NCBI GenBank assembly: GCA_027596945.1
Contig: JADGJH010000885.1
Span: 1-13,469, forward strand
Direction of reading: 5' to 3'
DNA from: Physocladia obscura
Lineage: Eukaryota; Chytridiomycota; Chytridiomycetes; Chytridiales; Chytriomycetaceae
Length of the DNA stretch: 13,469 nucleotides
The notes under the pieces were generated by a model. The model was not told where the DNA came from. It searched no databases and worked only from the letters and a program-made list of their open reading frames with translations. Positions 1-8,148 of this stretch are shown here, piece after piece. A program made the position numbers and the translations under genes. Each line of letters begins with the position of its first letter. The stretch's first letter is position 1.

Positions 1-841
1 TAAATAGTGAAACCCACAGCAGACTTACAAAATATACAGAAAAACTGATAACTTGTAGTCTGACATCTCTTTCCTAAAGGCTTCTGACTCTAAATGGAGT
101 TTGGTTTTTTTTGATTTGACAGCAAATTTCATGCAATTGGAAGCTAACTTGGCTTTTATTTTGTGTGGTGAATAGAAGTAACTGCCTAACATATCTATGT
201 TTTGCTTCATCAGTTGTCATGGTTTGGCAAAGACATTTGAAATTGAAGGAACTTTAACAAGTCTTTCCCTTTTCAGAGTATAACCACATTCTTGAAGCCT
301 TTGTCAGTTGTTGAATGAAACTTCATCAAATAACTCTATATTGTGTATACTTCAGCTGATTGTATTGAGTTCAAATGTGTATCACATTACTTCTGCCTCA
401 TGGGTTTCTATTGTGCACAATTCTATGATTTTCCAGGTGAGTCCAGGGTTGTGAATAATCTGCTAAACTAAAGACTTGCTGATTGATTTGTGCTGATAGT
501 GTTGAAACACAACCTGTGCATCATCTGACAAAAGTCAAAGGCTTATCAGTAAAGTATTGAAACAGCAAGGATTACTGGATGGTCAAAAATTTAGTGTACA
601 CATTTGCATTTGAGTGTTTTATCTGTCTTAAATTGGCTGGTCTATTGACTGATCTGACAGATTTATTGTAGATGTTGGCAACTGTCATCAGGTGAAAAAA
701 AGTAGTTGTAGAAACTTTTGCAGTTTGTGCCCAATTGTGGCACTTTTAGTGGAATTGAAATCAGCAAAAAATTTTATATAAATATTAAATGAAAAATGGA
801 AAATAAAGTATATTTTTGTTTTTGTTTTGTTTGGCCAGAAT
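1..841. other. CpG-free block, probable old methylated repeat or mobile-element DNA
   Basis: I found no CG dinucleotide from the window start to the TACGCC at 842, whereas the adjoining gene region is rich in CG. TG and CA are abundant. At this base composition some two dozen CpGs would be expected. This pattern is what long-term cytosine methylation and deamination leaves in repeats. The only coding trace is the minus-strand relic at 25-534; 535-805 shows nothing I can name. The count was made by eye. Confidence 0.6.
25..534 (-). pseudogene. Decayed coding relic of unknown family
   Basis: One minus-strand frame runs about 170 codons with a protein-like composition but is cut by four TGA codons (plus-strand triplets 382-384, 352-354, 304-306 and 217-219) and one TAG (463-465). 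It ends at a TAA at 25-27, and a further TGA (535-537) bounds it upstream. The uninterrupted last part (25-210) is Lys-rich; upstream parts include stretches such as SDDAQVVFQHYQ and NPGLTWKIIE. I do not recognise the family; a transposon or viral protein is possible given the CpG-free context. Every TGA could be a former CGA Arg codon. Whether the frame really was one gene is inference; the in-frame clustering of TGA rather than TAA is the support. Confidence 0.4.
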
Positions 842-900
842 ACGCCCTGACCAGGGATCGAACCGGCGACTTCCCCAATCGCAAGAAAAAGAAAACAAAG
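806..900 (-). mobile_element. tRNA-derived SINE-like fragment
   Basis: On the minus strand there is a good RNA polymerase III B box / T-arm (GGTTCGATCCC, about 858-868). It is followed by a short unique stretch and then an A-rich tail of AAACA/AAAACA units (plus-strand 812-831). Head plus A-rich tail is the layout of a tRNA-derived SINE. No matching A box, anticodon arm or 5' acceptor strand is visible, and two of the five T-stem pairs fail, so this is not an intact tRNA gene. It lies exactly where the CpG-free block ends. Confidence 0.4.
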
Positions 901-947
901 GTCAGCAGTTGCAGATCCATGAATTTTTTTTTTTTTTGTGATTATTT

Positions 948-956
948 ATGACTCAT
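948..956. promoter_or_regulatory. Perfect Gcn4/AP-1-type bZIP site
   Basis: ATGACTCAT is the palindromic consensus for Gcn4/CPC1 and AP-1 class bZIP factors. It lies about 180 bp before the start codon of the universal stress protein gene. Binding is inferred from the motif only. Confidence 0.45.
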
Positions 957-1042
957 GTTTAACTGTCGACGCGATTCAGCAATCAACTGTTATCAACCTA
1001 TTATCTACCAATTCACGTTTTGCTTTTCTATCACGATCAAAG

Positions 1043-1049
1043 TGACTCA
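1043..1049. promoter_or_regulatory. Second bZIP core site TGACTCA
   Basis: A second TGACTCA (context GTGACTCAG) lies about 90 bp before the same start codon and about 30 bp before a TATA-like element. Two copies in 100 bp make a chance match less likely. Confidence 0.45.
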
Positions 1050-1073
1050 GTGTGATTTGTCAGAGTGAAAATC

Positions 1074-1080
1074 TATAAAT
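1074..1080 (+). promoter_or_regulatory. TATA-like element of the stress protein gene
   Basis: TATAAAT lies 57 nt before the ATG at 1137, a plausible distance for a fungal core promoter with a short leader. The DNA here is AT-rich, so the call is tentative. Confidence 0.3.
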
Positions 1081-1136
1081 TATTGGATTGCACATTGTCA
1101 ATTAGCGTAAAATAACTGAAAAAAACTCGTTTTCTT

Positions 1137-1808
1137 ATGACCGTCGAAACCACCGTCCTGATATCTTCCGCTGATCTCGAAGGATTTGAAGTTAATCGTA
1201 CTGTCGTTATTGCCGTGGTAACTTTAACAAAACATTATCCTGTTGTATTTTAATAACATGAATTTGTTTTTAAGGACTCTTCAAAATATTCCGAATACGC
1301 TGTAAAATGGGCGGCAAGCAAATTTCTAACCGCAAACGACCAAGTTATTCTGCTCAATGTTCAACCAGTATATTCTTTTGGGGGTGCAGCTTCTGGTGAT
1401 ATTGTTGCGAGTTCGAACGGCGATATTTTTGCTCCAGGTGCAACTGAAAAGCTTCAAGAGCTCAGCAAATCGACCAGTCTCGAAATTTTGACCAAATATG
1501 CAGATCTTCTCCAAGGATTTAAATACGATGGTGTGTATGCCCTTGGAGATGCGAAAGATGTGATTGTTGCTAAGGTCAATGCGATTTCACCGGATCTTCT
1601 TATTGTTGGATCGCGTGGAAATGACGTATTGTCGAGATCTGTGATTGGCTCCGTTTCCGACTATTGCGTGCATCACGTTCACTCCCCAGTGTTAATCGCC
1701 AAGCCAAAAACCGACGAGTTGGAAGCGATGGACGTGCCAAAGCATCATAAAGCTCAAAGTAGTATCTTCAATAACGCGGATATTTATGTAGCGCTGCAAC
1801 TGGCGTGA
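1137..1808 (+). CDS. Universal stress protein (UspA family), two exons
   Basis: Exons 1137-1217 and 1275-1808 give 204 residues. UspA-fold proteins are small cytosolic nucleotide-binding proteins linked to stress survival; the exact role of fungal members is mostly unknown. The first beta strand reads VVIAVDSS across the splice junction, followed by YSEYAVKWAA, the usual first helix. The ATP-binding signature G-x2-G-x9-GS is intact at residues 139-153 (GSRG ... GS), followed by H-SPVLIA, the standard last strand, so this is the ATP-binding type. The length fits fungal members, which carry extra loops beyond the bacterial size of about 140. ATG 1137 is chosen because it opens the frame just before the fold and lies behind a TATA-like element and two TGACTCA sites. 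An AATAAA follows at 1855. The gene looks intact. Confidence in the family is high; the exact N-terminus is less sure. Confidence 0.88.
1218..1274 (+). other. Intron of the stress protein gene
   Basis: A 57-nt intron starts GTAACT and ends TTTTTAAG, with a branch-like TAATAAC near 1251. It sits in phase 0 between Val27 and Asp28 and joins the two halves of the first beta strand of the USP fold, which confirms the splice. The unspliced reading runs into a stop. Confidence 0.8.
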
Positions 1809-1854
1809 AAACTAATGTTTCGTGTTGTTTTAATTGTGACGTTTATATATCCTG

Positions 1855-1860
1855 AATAAA
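1855..1860 (+). terminator. Polyadenylation signal of the stress protein gene
   Basis: A canonical AATAAA lies 47 nt after the stop codon and is followed by T/GT-rich sequence. The TATA-like element of the next gene begins only about 90 nt later, so the two plus-strand genes are closely packed. Confidence 0.65.
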
Positions 1861-1931
1861 CTTTTGTCGAATTTGTTTGTATTGCACAAGAGTTGGGGAG
1901 AATTATTTCGATAAAAGTGCAACTCAAAGAG

Positions 1932-1994
1932 CTTCGCTGAGTGAGTAACTATAAAAGAGAGGGTCAGAGCTCATGGAAATCAACTTCGCTGAGT
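1932..1994 (+). repeat. Pair of 11-bp direct repeats around a TATA element
   Basis: CTTCGCTGAGT occurs at 1932-1942 and again at 1984-1994, bracketing the TATAAAAG at 1950-1957. It could be a regulatory repeat or a small local duplication. No known factor is assigned. Confidence 0.45.
1950..1957 (+). promoter_or_regulatory. TATA box of the NDK-like gene
   Basis: TATAAAAG is a near-consensus TATA box located 119 nt before the first in-frame ATG (2076). It implies a leader of about 80-90 nt that includes the short upstream frame at 1973. Confidence 0.4.
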
Positions 1995-2005
1995 TGGCAT
2001 TGTGA
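1973..2005 (+). promoter_or_regulatory. Short upstream ORF in the leader of the NDK-like gene
   Basis: ATG at 1973 opens a 10-codon frame ending in TGA at 2003-2005, downstream of the TATA box and upstream of the main ATG at 2076. If transcription starts at the TATA box, this uORF is in the leader and could lower translation of the main frame. It is short enough to occur by chance. Confidence 0.3.
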
Positions 2006-2075
2006 AAAGCAAAGTGACAATTCGGGTTTTGTCAAAAATCAGCCACACATATTCACAACAAGAAACAACTTATCG

Positions 2076-5000
2076 ATGCGAAGCAGTATTCGGCGCAAAC
2101 AGTCGGAAAACGCAGCGACAGACAGCGCATCTGATGAAGATGGGTCGAGTGATGGAGAGCGCGCAGATCTCGACTGCGCAGTTTCCGAATGTTCTATTTC
2201 AACAGGCCAAGCACAAACACAAACACAACATCACCATCAACAACAAATTCAAACTCACATTCCCGCAAGTCCGCGTTTAACTCAGTTTTTGTCAGAACAG
2301 ATTGCGCAATCGGAGTCCGAAACTCTGTCGCGCCGTAACAGCAATTCTCAAACCCTCTCCCCACCACTATTGTCGCTATCGACTGAAACTGCGAGTGAAA
2401 GTTCAGTCACAGAGAGAAACAGCGCACCAGAAACATCTTCTCATATTCTCGCTTTTGGCCTCAGCCTGGCGCGCCCCCCACTTTCACAACTGCAAAAGCC
2501 ACCTCCACTTCTCCACAAACCTCAAACCCCTCCTTTCGCGTCGCCAGCTTTACCCCCGATAGCCTCGAATCCGGCGATTCAGGCGAAAGAGGATCTCGAC
2601 GCGCTTTTCTTTACGCACCTCAACAATATCTCGTCGCATCTCGACAAAAACCTCTACAAAAAAATACCCTCCAGTGCCAGCACAGGATCCATCAGCAGTT
2701 TTGAACTCGATACGAGCCGTGATAGTAACGGAATCGAGTTGATTGTAACTTCTCAAAGCGCGCTTGAATCGAATAGTGATACAATGAGGCAAATGGATGA
2801 AAATCCCGCAAAATGCGCTTCACCACTTCTGAAGAAAAAATCTCGTACTTTTGACGCGGCTCTCAGCAGTGCAAGGTTGGATGAAATAATTCGGAAAATG
2901 ACTGATCTTGTTGATGCTGAAGTTTCATATTCCAGTGACGATAATGCCAACAAGATTCCAAATATTCAAAATGACGATATTGAAAGAAGTGATTCGCATA
3001 TTTTGGAAGACAAATCGTATATCTCGTCACAAAGGTTTGGATATGAGCATGGTCTTCCACCTAAAATTCCCTGGAAACAATTCAACAACCCTGTCACCAT
3101 TTCACCGCATCATTTTTCCTCCCTCACTGAAGCTTATATGGCTGAACTTGGCCCGCCTAAAAGTCGGGCCGTCTCAGTTTCTGCAGCAGCTCAAGAAAAA
3201 AATTTAATTCAATCTGCATCCAAACCAGCAAAGCAGCGCAAACCAGCCGGTCCTGTGAGCCCTATTGCTGCGAGTGGCGGAGCGGAAGTTCATTACCCTC
3301 CTCAAACGTTCAATAAGCATGCATCTTTGCCCGAACTTGCTATTCCTGGTTCCGTATTGTCCACGACTGCAGCCTTGCTTGCGAGGCTCGATGCTCGTGT
3401 TCGTGCGGTTGTTGGTGTCGATGCTTTTGGTAGTAGCCGCGATCACGGTGAAATTGTTGTCGATACGAGAATTGCTGCAAATGGTAGCAACACAACTCTT
3501 GTTGATTCTGATGACGGCTCCGTTTCTTCAGGCGCTTCATCCTGCGGCGTCCAAGCATCTTCTACGAAAGCTGATAAAAAGAAAAAGAAAAAGAAAAAGC
3601 CAAAGAAGAAGAAGAAGAGAAAGGGTTCTGGCGCTGCTTTGTCAGAGAAGGATGATTTTTCAAAAGATAGTACTACTGGATTCGATGTCAGCGATGACGG
3701 TATAGCTGAAAAAATTACAACCGCAATTGATACACCAATTAATGTTCACACCATGAGCATTGAACATGAGTCTTTGGAGACGCATGTGGCTGTTTTTGAA
3801 ACTGCAAGAATATCAAAGATTATGAAGAGCACTGCAGAGGCTTCCAATTTACCTGGAGCTTTGCGCGTTGATCCGATACTTGCTCAACTTGAAAAGTCAC
3901 AAGCGAAATTAGAAGGTGCAATCAGATCAGTCTCAAACAAACCTTATGCTAAAAGCTCAATATCACCCGAAAAAGCTGGATTAGTTTCCAAGGCTGACAT
4001 CATTCCAGAGTGGCAGAAAATCATTATTTCGTCAGCCGTCAATACTTTCTTATATGCTGATTTAATTGACGAAGTTGTACGCACGCTGGGATATGAATTG
4101 CATGGCATCACAAGGTATTTGATTTCTTTTGATCTATTGACTCCCTGTTAATCAGATTTTCTCAGAAAACCTGATGTATATCCATCGGCAACATACCCAT
4201 TCCAAAATCAGAATCGCGAAAACAACTCAAATCATACAGCACCATTACAATCATTCACAAAAGCCACCCTCCATATACTGGTCAAGCGTACTCCAAATTC
4301 AACAGCAATGCACCCAACAGGAATCTTGCGTTTGAAAGCTTTGGTAGAAAGAAGCTTAAAAAGATCTGTTCGCAGTAAATCTCCTGGTGAAACACGTAAC
4401 TTGATCACAGCATATTCAGATAACTTGCCGGTACCCCACGCTGCTGATACGTTGGTAATATCTGCCGAAAAGAGTATCTGCCGCTTAACTCGCACTGAAA
4501 CTTTTGGATGCTATGCTACACATGACCCGGCAACACCTGATATTGTTTGTGTTGTTGCACGCGGTGGATTCGGCATTCCTGTTCTCCGGACGCTTGTTGG
4601 CGATCCTTCTCGTGGATTCGAGTTTCTCGGGTTAAAATATATCAAAGGAGGATTAATGGAGCATCAAGCGAGAATTGTAACGCCGTTTACAGTCGGTAGC
4701 TTGAAGTGGAGAAAAAGTTTGGAATGGTTGGTGAATGACGATGAAAAGTTGGGCGGATTTATGACTGTTGTTGTAAGAAAAATTGGCGCTTTTCGAGAGG
4801 TTGACGAGATTATGAGTTGAGTTTTTCATTGCTCAATGAATCTGTCTGATATTTTTTAACAGCTTCTCTTATCGAGTCCTACTCTTCAATCAACACTGAT
4901 TCGCAAGACCAATCTGCTGAAATATTGTCAGACGTATTATTTACACAGCCAACTTTGACAAAATCTGACCATCTTGGTTTATCTCTCCTTGCTTCATTGA

Positions 5001-6354
5001 ATCCCGAAATGTGCTATGCTACTTTGACAAGTTTCTTTCGTGATGCTGATTTAATCCCAACGTCTTCACCAGAACTTAAAGATGATGCCTACGTTATTTC
5101 ACATCCAGCAGCCATTCCAGCGTCTTTAATATCTCCTCCTCGTGGCGCCAATTGTTTGACTTTTATACGAGCTTCTGCGGGATTTCAATGTTTTGGGGGG
5201 TTGTTCGCTGAAGTGGCAAAATCCGGACTTGTTATTTCTGTTGCACGTTTGACATCAATTGGTGAAGTTACAGCAAGTCGACTTGCTGGAATAGCTCGCG
5301 AAGAAACTTGCGCCTTTGATCACGATGATGTTGTCGGTATTAATTTTGAAGGAGAAGAACTCGGCAAGTGGATTGCGGAGTGTGGACCGATTATATTACT
5401 CATTGCTTGGGGTTTAGATGTTACAAAGAAACTCAGGCGTGTTGTTTGTAAGTCGTTACTTTCAATTTTGGCTGATTATTGTTATTCTTCATACTTACAT
5501 CGCACTTTCAAACCCGAAGCCGGTTTCCTGACATCAAAGACGAATAATGGACCGCGTTCGCACCATTACAGGGCAAATGTTCCTGGCAACAAGTTGCATT
5601 CATCCGACGTTTACATCGCGCCAACTCTTGCAGTTGCATCTCATCAAATCTCCATACTTTTTCCAAAAGGCTTGGCTATTGAAGTACGCGACATGCCAAC
5701 GCAGCTGGGATGTTTTCAACGAAGAATCGCTTGTCGACGCCCGCATATTCTGCCATACCCTTCCCGCCGTATTATCGAAAGTGGCTCTGGTGGTATTTCA
5801 CTTGGAGCAGCTGTATTTATATCAACAGAACCAACGTGTGAGGCGAATGCGGAGAAATGGCGAACAGCGATAAATTCTTTGATGAAAGCTGGCAACGGAA
5901 AAATTCGAATTGTGGCTGTTAATTATTTTGTGCCAGTTAAGCCGTTAGCACAGAGAATGGTATCCATATGTACGAAATCAGGACCAAACACTTCTTTCAC
6001 AGTTAAAAATGTGTGCTATTTTTCTGAAATACGTTTTTTTTTTTTTTTTTGCTTAATTTTTTTTTTATTAAGCTTTTGAATGGCCCATGCCTTGCTGTTG
6101 CTTGTGAAGGGTTTGGCGCTGCGGATATAGTGAAAAACTCATTGAAGCTTGATGATGGGCAAGAGCTAACTGCCTACGCCGTAATTTCACATCAGGATGC
6201 TTTAGGACTATTACCCCTGATATTTTCGGACATGTTTGGTGCATCAAAGCATCGTATTGTTGGCAATATGAATGGAGGGTATGGGCATAATGGCGGTGGC
6301 AGTGATGGCATTGTTGGAGGAGGGGGGGTTGGTGGTGTTGGCAATAATTTTTGA
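2076..6354 (+). CDS. Large protein: disordered N-terminal half plus three degenerate NDK-like domains
   Basis: Proposed exons 2076-4114, 4166-4815, 4863-5447, 5520-5959 and 6073-6354 join in frame to 1331 residues. Residues 1-600 are mostly disordered: acidic/Ser-rich start, a Q/H-rich patch, a Pro-rich stretch, and a polylysine tract at 501-516 that could be a nuclear signal or an RNA/microtubule contact. Residues about 805-965, 994-1140 and 1186-1310 each resemble a nucleoside-diphosphate-kinase fold: an opening strand, a helix, the GP-hydrophobic strand (GPIILLIAWG, GPCLAVACEGFG) and a closing helix ending in FF or LFP. Only the middle domain keeps a version of the catalytic histidine motif (KLHSSD, His 1118), and the N-terminal KPD lysine is missing, so NDK activity is doubtful. 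Known multi-NDK proteins such as NME8/TXNDC3 and NME7 are ciliary; a flagellar role is inference. ATG 2076 is the first in-frame ATG; a further 5' exon cannot be excluded. Confidence 0.62.
3570..3623 (+). other. Polylysine-coding tract within the NDK-like gene
   Basis: Eight Lys, one Pro, then five Lys, Arg and Lys are encoded by nearly pure AAA/AAG codons (residues 501-516). The purine-rich repeat is prone to length change and gives a strongly basic patch between two disordered segments. It may be a nuclear localisation signal or a polyanion-binding patch. Confidence 0.6.
4115..4165 (+). other. Intron 1 of the NDK-like gene
   Basis: The 51-nt intron runs from GTATTT to TTCTCAG. The exon ends in phase 2 (AG) and the next exon supplies A, giving an Arg codon and an open frame that runs straight into the frame holding the ATG at 4308. 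Using the earlier AG at 4155 would stop after six codons, so the later one is preferred. Confidence 0.7.
4816..4862 (+). other. Intron 2 of the NDK-like gene
   Basis: The 47-nt intron runs from GTTGAG to TTTTAACAG. The phase-1 junction joins the first NDK-like domain across its GG-x-M-T-V-V-V strand to its C-terminal part (NPEMCYATLTSFF). It removes an in-frame TGA at 4818-4820. Confidence 0.65.
5448..5519 (+). other. Intron 3 of the NDK-like gene, length a multiple of three and stop-free
   Basis: The 72-nt intron starts with a strong GTAAGT and ends in CCCGAAG. Removing it keeps frame and brings KKLRRVV to 34 residues from the HSSD motif, the usual NDK spacing; retaining it adds 24 residues. 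Domain spacing argues for removal. Confidence 0.55.
5960..6072 (+). other. Intron 4 of the NDK-like gene with a long T tract
   Basis: The 113-nt intron runs from GTATCC to TTTATTAAG and contains T tracts of about 18 and 10. The phase-0 junction joins AQRM to LLNGPCLAVACEG in the third NDK-like domain. Read through, it encodes a Phe-rich stretch and a stop, so splicing is required. Confidence 0.65.
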
Positions 6355-6637
6355 GGTTTTGATGATGTAGGAGTTTCTCAGATGGCAAAGCTTTCTTGAT
6401 GCTGGAATCGTGTATGATGATAATTTTATTCCTCAGTTACTTTCATCTTTTTTTGTTTTGTTTTGTTTTGTTTTCACTCTGGCTATCTCTCTTTTGATTT
6501 TCTTTGCTTTGCTTGGTGGTGTTTACATACATTTTTGTACTGCGCACCTTCCCAATTTGATTAAAAATACTTTTTCAATGCTATTGCCAGTCAGTAATTC
6601 AAATTCTGTTTTTCAAAGTGTTCAATCCAAAAAATAA
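6279..6637 (+). other. Possible alternative last intron and exon of the NDK-like gene
   Basis: Instead of ending in a Gly-rich tail at 6354, the transcript could splice from GTATGG (6279) to TTTCTCAG (6381). That enters a frame beginning with WQSFLDAGIVYDDNFIPQLL and staying open to 6637, directly at the AATAAA signals. The first 20 residues look like ordinary protein; the rest is Phe/Leu-rich because of a TTTTG repeat. The GGN-rich segment is unlike the T-rich introns elsewhere in the window. I cannot decide between the two ends. Confidence 0.35.
6448..6474 (+). repeat. TTTTG simple repeat
   Basis: About four TTTTG units follow a run of T. On the minus strand this reads as an A-rich tail similar to that of the SINE-like fragment at 812-831, but no B box is visible next to it. 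Confidence 0.7.
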
Positions 6638-6642
6638 ATAAA
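6633..6642 (+). terminator. Overlapping polyadenylation signals of the NDK-like gene
   Basis: Two overlapping AATAAA hexamers (6633-6638 and 6637-6642) are followed by another AATAAA-like element near 6656. They serve either end of the gene, giving a 3' UTR of about 280 nt for the stop at 6354 or almost none for the stop at 6637. Confidence 0.55.
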
Positions 6643-8148
6643 CAAAGAAAACAAAAATAAACTTAGAAAAATTGGTATCATATTGTTTGAAATAAAGAAA
6701 ATGCAAGATTTTTCTTTGTTTTGTGCAAAATCATTGTACTCAGCCAAAATCAACCTATCCTAGCCTCAATTGCGGAGAAAAAATCCAGAAACATCAGAAT
6801 CACCACATACGGTTAAGTTATCTGTGCCAGTGAAAGTTTACTTTAATCAACAGACAAGATCCACCAAAGAAAAACCACTAGATCTCAAAATTTTTTGTCA
6901 AACAATTGACAACTTTAAGAAATGCAATTGACTTATTTATTCACCTGTGTATAGCCAGCTACTATTATTAACAGATCTATCTACAGCATCTGTGACTTAC
7001 AGCCAGCTATCATGGATATTAACAATTATCTTGAATTTAAATGATACAATTGAGTAATAAAATTTTCTGAGTTGACCTCAATATTGTTGCAAAATCTTGC
7101 AGTATCTTAAGAACAAATCAATATCAGTATACAATTAATTACTCCATAATAGTGAAGTTGTGGGTGCAGTGGGATAAATTTGAAGAGTAAGCACTGAAGC
7201 CACACCAATGAGATCAATCTGCTGCAGCCAATTCTGCCATCAAAAGATTATGGAATAACTTTGTCAGTTGTAGAGAGACAGATTCACTGGCAGTGGGGCA
7301 AATTGGAAACGTTGGGCATTGTTGATTGTGGCTCAACCTCATCCAAATCATTAATTGACTTCAATTCTCCAGAGTAGACCAGAAGATATACAGCTAGGAT
7401 GTGATTTTGATGCAAATGTTCAGCCTCAAGAAAATAATCATCATCAATAAATTTTATCTTGTCTCTTTTATTTATTCATCTTTTCTACTGTTCAAGTAGA
7501 ATTTTAAAATAGCATCTTCGTTTGCTCCAAATTTCCTAGAAAAAACAATCAAATGGATGAATATCAGCAAAACCGGTGCATGATGTCAGTCACAAATAGA
7601 GAAAAACTCTATATTCTTCCTCATAATGTGTCTTAAACTTCTTTTTTAGTATTCCAAAAAAGGTATTCAATGAGGTAGAAAAACAGGCAGTGTGTTAAAA
7701 GAAAAATTATGATAATTCCAAAAGAATATTTAAACCGAGCAATTTCCAGGATACTTGTGCATCTTGCTGTTGTGTTCCACAATTTTTTTGCAACAGAAAT
7801 AAATCAGGATTAAAGGTACCTTTTGTTTCAAAGTAATTAACAACTCCATCAACAGTCAAGAATACAAGATATGAAATTCTAGGCCACCTTGGAAGAAGTA
7901 GTCATGTGGACAGTGAATATATGTTCCCTTGTCTATGTGTGTGCCTGACAGTGAAATAATCACAGCAATAAATAGAGTGATTGACAATTAAAATTGTATT
8001 CAGGCATAGCTGTTTAACTGCCTTGACAAAAACACCAAAAACCACAATCAACAACAACTAAAAGAGAGAGAAAAAAACAAAAAGAATAAAAACAAAAATA
8101 AAAGAAAAGAAAGAAAAATAAACTGTTCAATCTTTCCTTTCTCTTTTT
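6643..8148. other. CpG-poor intergenic DNA between convergent genes
   Basis: This stretch lies between the 3' ends of the NDK-like gene (plus) and the RRM gene (minus). I count about six CG dinucleotides in it, far below expectation. No long frame is present. The best trace is a plus-strand frame open from 7198 to 7374 (59 codons), bounded upstream by TGA and ending in TAG, of unknown nature. The last 120 bases are A-rich on the plus strand and form the T-rich 3' UTR of the RRM gene. It is probably an old repeat or element relic. Confidence 0.45.

Noticed and set aside
833..910. Intact tRNA gene on the minus strand
   Set aside because: The T-loop/B box is good, but two T-stem pairs fail, no matching 5' acceptor strand, A box or anticodon arm is found, and an A-rich tail follows. 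A SINE-like fragment fits better.
1326..1514. Minus-strand frame over the stress protein exon
   Set aside because: It is antisense to the conserved UspA coding exon and is a shadow.
5547..5873. 108-codon plus-strand frame inside the NDK-like gene
   Set aside because: The overlapping frame carries the NDK-like C-terminal motif (LHSSD ... LFP) and joins both neighbouring exons in phase, so this one is a shadow.
6410..6637. Separate small membrane protein
   Set aside because: The apparent hydrophobic segment is largely the translation of a TTTTG simple repeat. It is kept only as a possible alternative last exon of the preceding gene.
6953..7023. Imperfect direct repeat beginning AGCCAGCTA (6953-6973 and 7001-7023)
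   Set aside because: The match is short and inexact in AT-rich DNA, and no further copies or CRISPR-like spacing were seen.
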